From assembly GCA_012934845.2 (NCBI GenBank), contig WNNJ02001835.1, forward strand, positions 62,001-126,000: DNA of 64,000 nucleotides, in the 5' to 3' direction. Shown piece by piece: positions 61,877 to 64,000 of this stretch (within the stretch, counting starts at the first letter, position 1; the number at the start of each line of letters is the position of its first letter). The notes beneath the pieces are model-generated. The model made no database searches, had not been told where the DNA came from, and saw nothing but the letters and a program-made list of their open reading frames with translations. Origin of the DNA: Pomphorhynchus laevis (Eukaryota; Acanthocephala; Palaeacanthocephala; Echinorhynchida; Pomphorhynchidae). Both the position numbers and the translations under genes were made by a program.

Positions 61877-62104
61877 CGCGATTTCAATTCGCGATAATTT
61901 GGAACGTGAAGGAGTTCAGCCTTGTATCAGCATGCTCATTCAAACGAGCTGCGAGGTGTCTTACAAGTCTAAGACTTATTACCAACGAGAAGGATGTATC
62001 GTCGAACTTGGCTCTGAACACGGCTGATGAATTTGCCTCCAAAAAGGCCCGCTGAATTCGTTCTTTGTAGATAAACGAATTTTGTCAACCAAATAGGGGA
62101 AATC
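61877..62104. other. Flank of the minisatellite
   Basis: Non-repetitive, higher-GC text. On the minus strand it may be the 3' end of the RT element that starts at 62105; no motif is secure. Confidence 0.35.
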
Positions 62105-64000
62105 GGCGATTAGCTTGGCGTGGCGGCTTTCATGCATAAGATTCAACCAAAGTCTTTTTCAGTTTGCTTTTCTCTTGTGGATCTAATGCAGTTTGCCAGC
62201 GCCAAATGGAAGTGACGGAATGATCAACGCCGTGTAAAAACGGTGCTGGATTGATTTCCGATTTTTCCAAAATTGCAATTATAATCCCAATCGATGCGGA
62301 GAACGAGATGAAGAAGTCTGGAACTGCAAAGTCGCATGCGTGTTGTAAACCGAGGCTAGCAAAACGAATTAACATGAGCTCCTGAATAGCCGTTAGCCCG
62401 TCGATTTTCAAGTTTAGACTCTCCCTGACAATTTGCAACTGCAAATGATTGAAATTCCTCAGGAGGTCAGGTGAGGCTCTAAGAAGATGCACAATCCATG
62501 GAAGACGTAATGGACGGGATATCATGATGAATACATTCTGATAGCGGAGCAAAGATAACTGCTTGCCCATACATCCTAGCTGGGATAATGCAGCCTTAAG
62601 TCGAGCTCGGATGTGATCAACACCAGATAATGGGTATCCGAGAAGGAATTCCTCACTTCGAGTAATGCAACTCAGTTTAGGTAAAAGTCGATTTAGATCC
62701 CTGAAAAGTTTCGGACTATTACTGTTCAGCTCACATTTAGCTGCGTTTAGTTTCAAATCCAGGTTTTCTTCTGTGGAGAGTGTGTGCAAAACGCCACTAC
62801 AGAGAAAATCGTCTGGCCCATCCAAGATACCCTCGTTCAAATACCAAGTATTAAATCGATACTTCAAACTGTGTTAAGGAATTAATGGAAAGCGAGAATA
62901 AAAAAGGTCCAATCCCTGCTGGGCACCGCTGCTAGAAGAAATTACTCTATTGCCGAACTGAAGTGAGGAGTCGGACGCGTTACAGCATATAACGAAAGAT
63001 AGCAGTTCTGGGGCTAGCTTGCGTACGGTATAAATCATCACAGATCGATCCATACGGTTGAAAGCGTTGTGAAAAGCCAGCTTTATAAGAGCCAAAGAGA
63101 GATTAGACTCGACGAATAATTTCGCTGAGTGAACACTGGCCTCTACAACCATTGGAACACTAACTACTACTTGATTTGGAAGTAGCCCATTGAACTGTGA
63201 CTGGCATACAAGTTTCACAGCTACCTTAATTGTTAAATGACGCAGCGTGTAGCCAATTGCAGTCGGTCTAACGTTGTCATACTTCCTCGGAAGCGCAAGC
63301 AGCTTTGCCATACAAATGGCTGTAGCAATTTGGTTAGTTATATGTGCTTTAAGAAAAAAGACGCACGATCATGCACAGACTCTTTAGGAGTTGGACACCG
63401 GCTGTCGATGCCGAATGCCCCATGGGTTATCGTAAATGGACAGTGCTAAAACCATCCATACCAGCGGACGACAATGACGAAAGGACCGAATGGCCTGCAA
63501 AATTACTTGCTCAGGAACGCGAAGACAGATCTGGTCAACAAATAGTGCGTATGCATCAACCTGACAATCTGACTCGAGCTCGATTCCCGAAACGGACGGC
63601 CTCGGGGATTCATCTTTTCAATACAATCGATAACTGAAGGGTCGAGTTGAGATGATAGGTTCGTACCATCAAGAAACATTCGCAGAGCTCCACGTACATC
63701 ACCATCTTCAAGCTTAGGTGCGACCCTTCGTAGTAACTAAGTGGAGAGGGCAAATGTACTAGGTTGTAGCCGTTCAAAATCCAAAGGGGTAAACACACCG
63801 GCATAAGATTCACATGCAGCTTTGAGTTTTGTCGTAAGAGATGTGTGCTTATAACAATCGTAACTAGCAACTATGAGCGTAGACCGAGCAAAGCACAACA
63901 AAGAAGATTAACATCTAGCGTCGTCAGGATGAGCTACTATTGCGTTAATAATCGATGAAAGCTTTGAAGCAACGACAGGACAGACTCCCCTGGAATATGT
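62105..64000 (-). mobile_element. NAFN-like RT element (second type), running off the window
   Basis: On the minus strand, from the window end: an N-terminal region (VVASKLSSIINAIVAHPDDA, about 63970), a helical region with broken frames, and VRPTAIGYTLRHLTIK (about 63260). Then LALIKLAFHNAFNRMDRSVM (about 63080), SSSSGAQQGLDLF (about 62930) and, in the frame 62867-62130, WYLNEGILDG at the catalytic position, LNAAKCEL and a long C-terminal region. In related proteins these blocks read RPIA-G-TLRRL, LDF-NAFN-RD, GQQGDPLGP and WYLDDG. The catalytic D-D pair is therefore lost. The clade is uncertain, as for copy 1. Confidence 0.65.

Noticed and set aside
61377-62055. Two long plus-strand frames of repeating pentapeptides
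   Set aside because: They follow from a 15-bp tandem repeat, which keeps frames open automatically; no other coding signal.
1-64000. Bacterial-type operons, Shine-Dalgarno sites or terminators
   Set aside because: Spliced genes, LINEs and homeobox content show a eukaryotic genome; such signals do not apply.

Overview
The window looks like a piece of a metazoan (protostome-like) nuclear genome: AT-rich, spliced genes with very short introns (51, 54 and 77 bp), no operons, and dense layers of retroelements. Only two host genes are clearly recognisable. (1) A LIM-homeobox gene of the LHX1/5 class (Lim1/lin-11) lies on the minus strand from 21656 to 7485. Its four exons rebuild a continuous 426-residue protein with two complete LIM domains and a homeodomain. 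(2) The start of an Ipi1/TEX10-like ribosome-biogenesis gene lies on the plus strand from 59216. A third host candidate is an acidic C-terminal exon at 27428-27868 (minus). A nematode is possible: the LIM1 and homeodomain residue patterns recall C. elegans lin-11, and there is a TTTCAG directly before the TEX10-like ATG. This is inference only.

Layout. 700-3690: a reverse-transcriptase element of a family called here 'NAFN' after its RT motif. 4.1-6.5 kb: Penelope-like RT fragments, a structured repeat and two palindromic MITEs. 7.5-21.7 kb: the LIM-homeobox gene. Its last intron holds a LINE with an intact 969-codon ORF2; its first intron holds a LINE 5' half, NAFN fragments, a CR1-like LINE and a 95-bp satellite. 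22.2-27.1 kb: a second, nearly complete CR1-like LINE with ORF1 and ORF2. 28-45 kb: four large copies (B, C, D, E) of one LINE family (family 1), with Penelope-like pieces between and around them. 45-49 kb: small retroelement pieces and a 16-bp minisatellite. 49-54 kb: LINE copy F, a third LINE family, an array of structured-repeat tails, and LINE stub G. 54-59 kb: a Gypsy pol fossil, a GIY-YIG endonuclease fragment, Penelope-like RT and structured repeats in tandem. 59.2-60.2 kb: the TEX10-like gene. 61.4-61.9 kb: a 15-bp minisatellite. 62-64 kb: another NAFN-like element running off the window.

The most interesting signal is a roughly 300-430 bp repeat that follows Penelope-like RT fragments on the same strand at three loci and is tandem at 58.1-59.0 kb. 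It has a conserved 10-bp stem (arms CTGCTATGCT and AGCATAGCAG), an interlocked GGCCCC/GGGGCC pairing and an AAATACG hairpin. Across the tandem junction it can fold as a three-way junction like a hammerhead ribozyme. Also notable are a stem-loop at the 3' end of every family-1 LINE copy with a compensatory pair change, short perfect foldback palindromes throughout the window, and a pair of paralogous segments that act as filled and empty sites for LINE F. All family names come from motif recognition by eye; no search was run.
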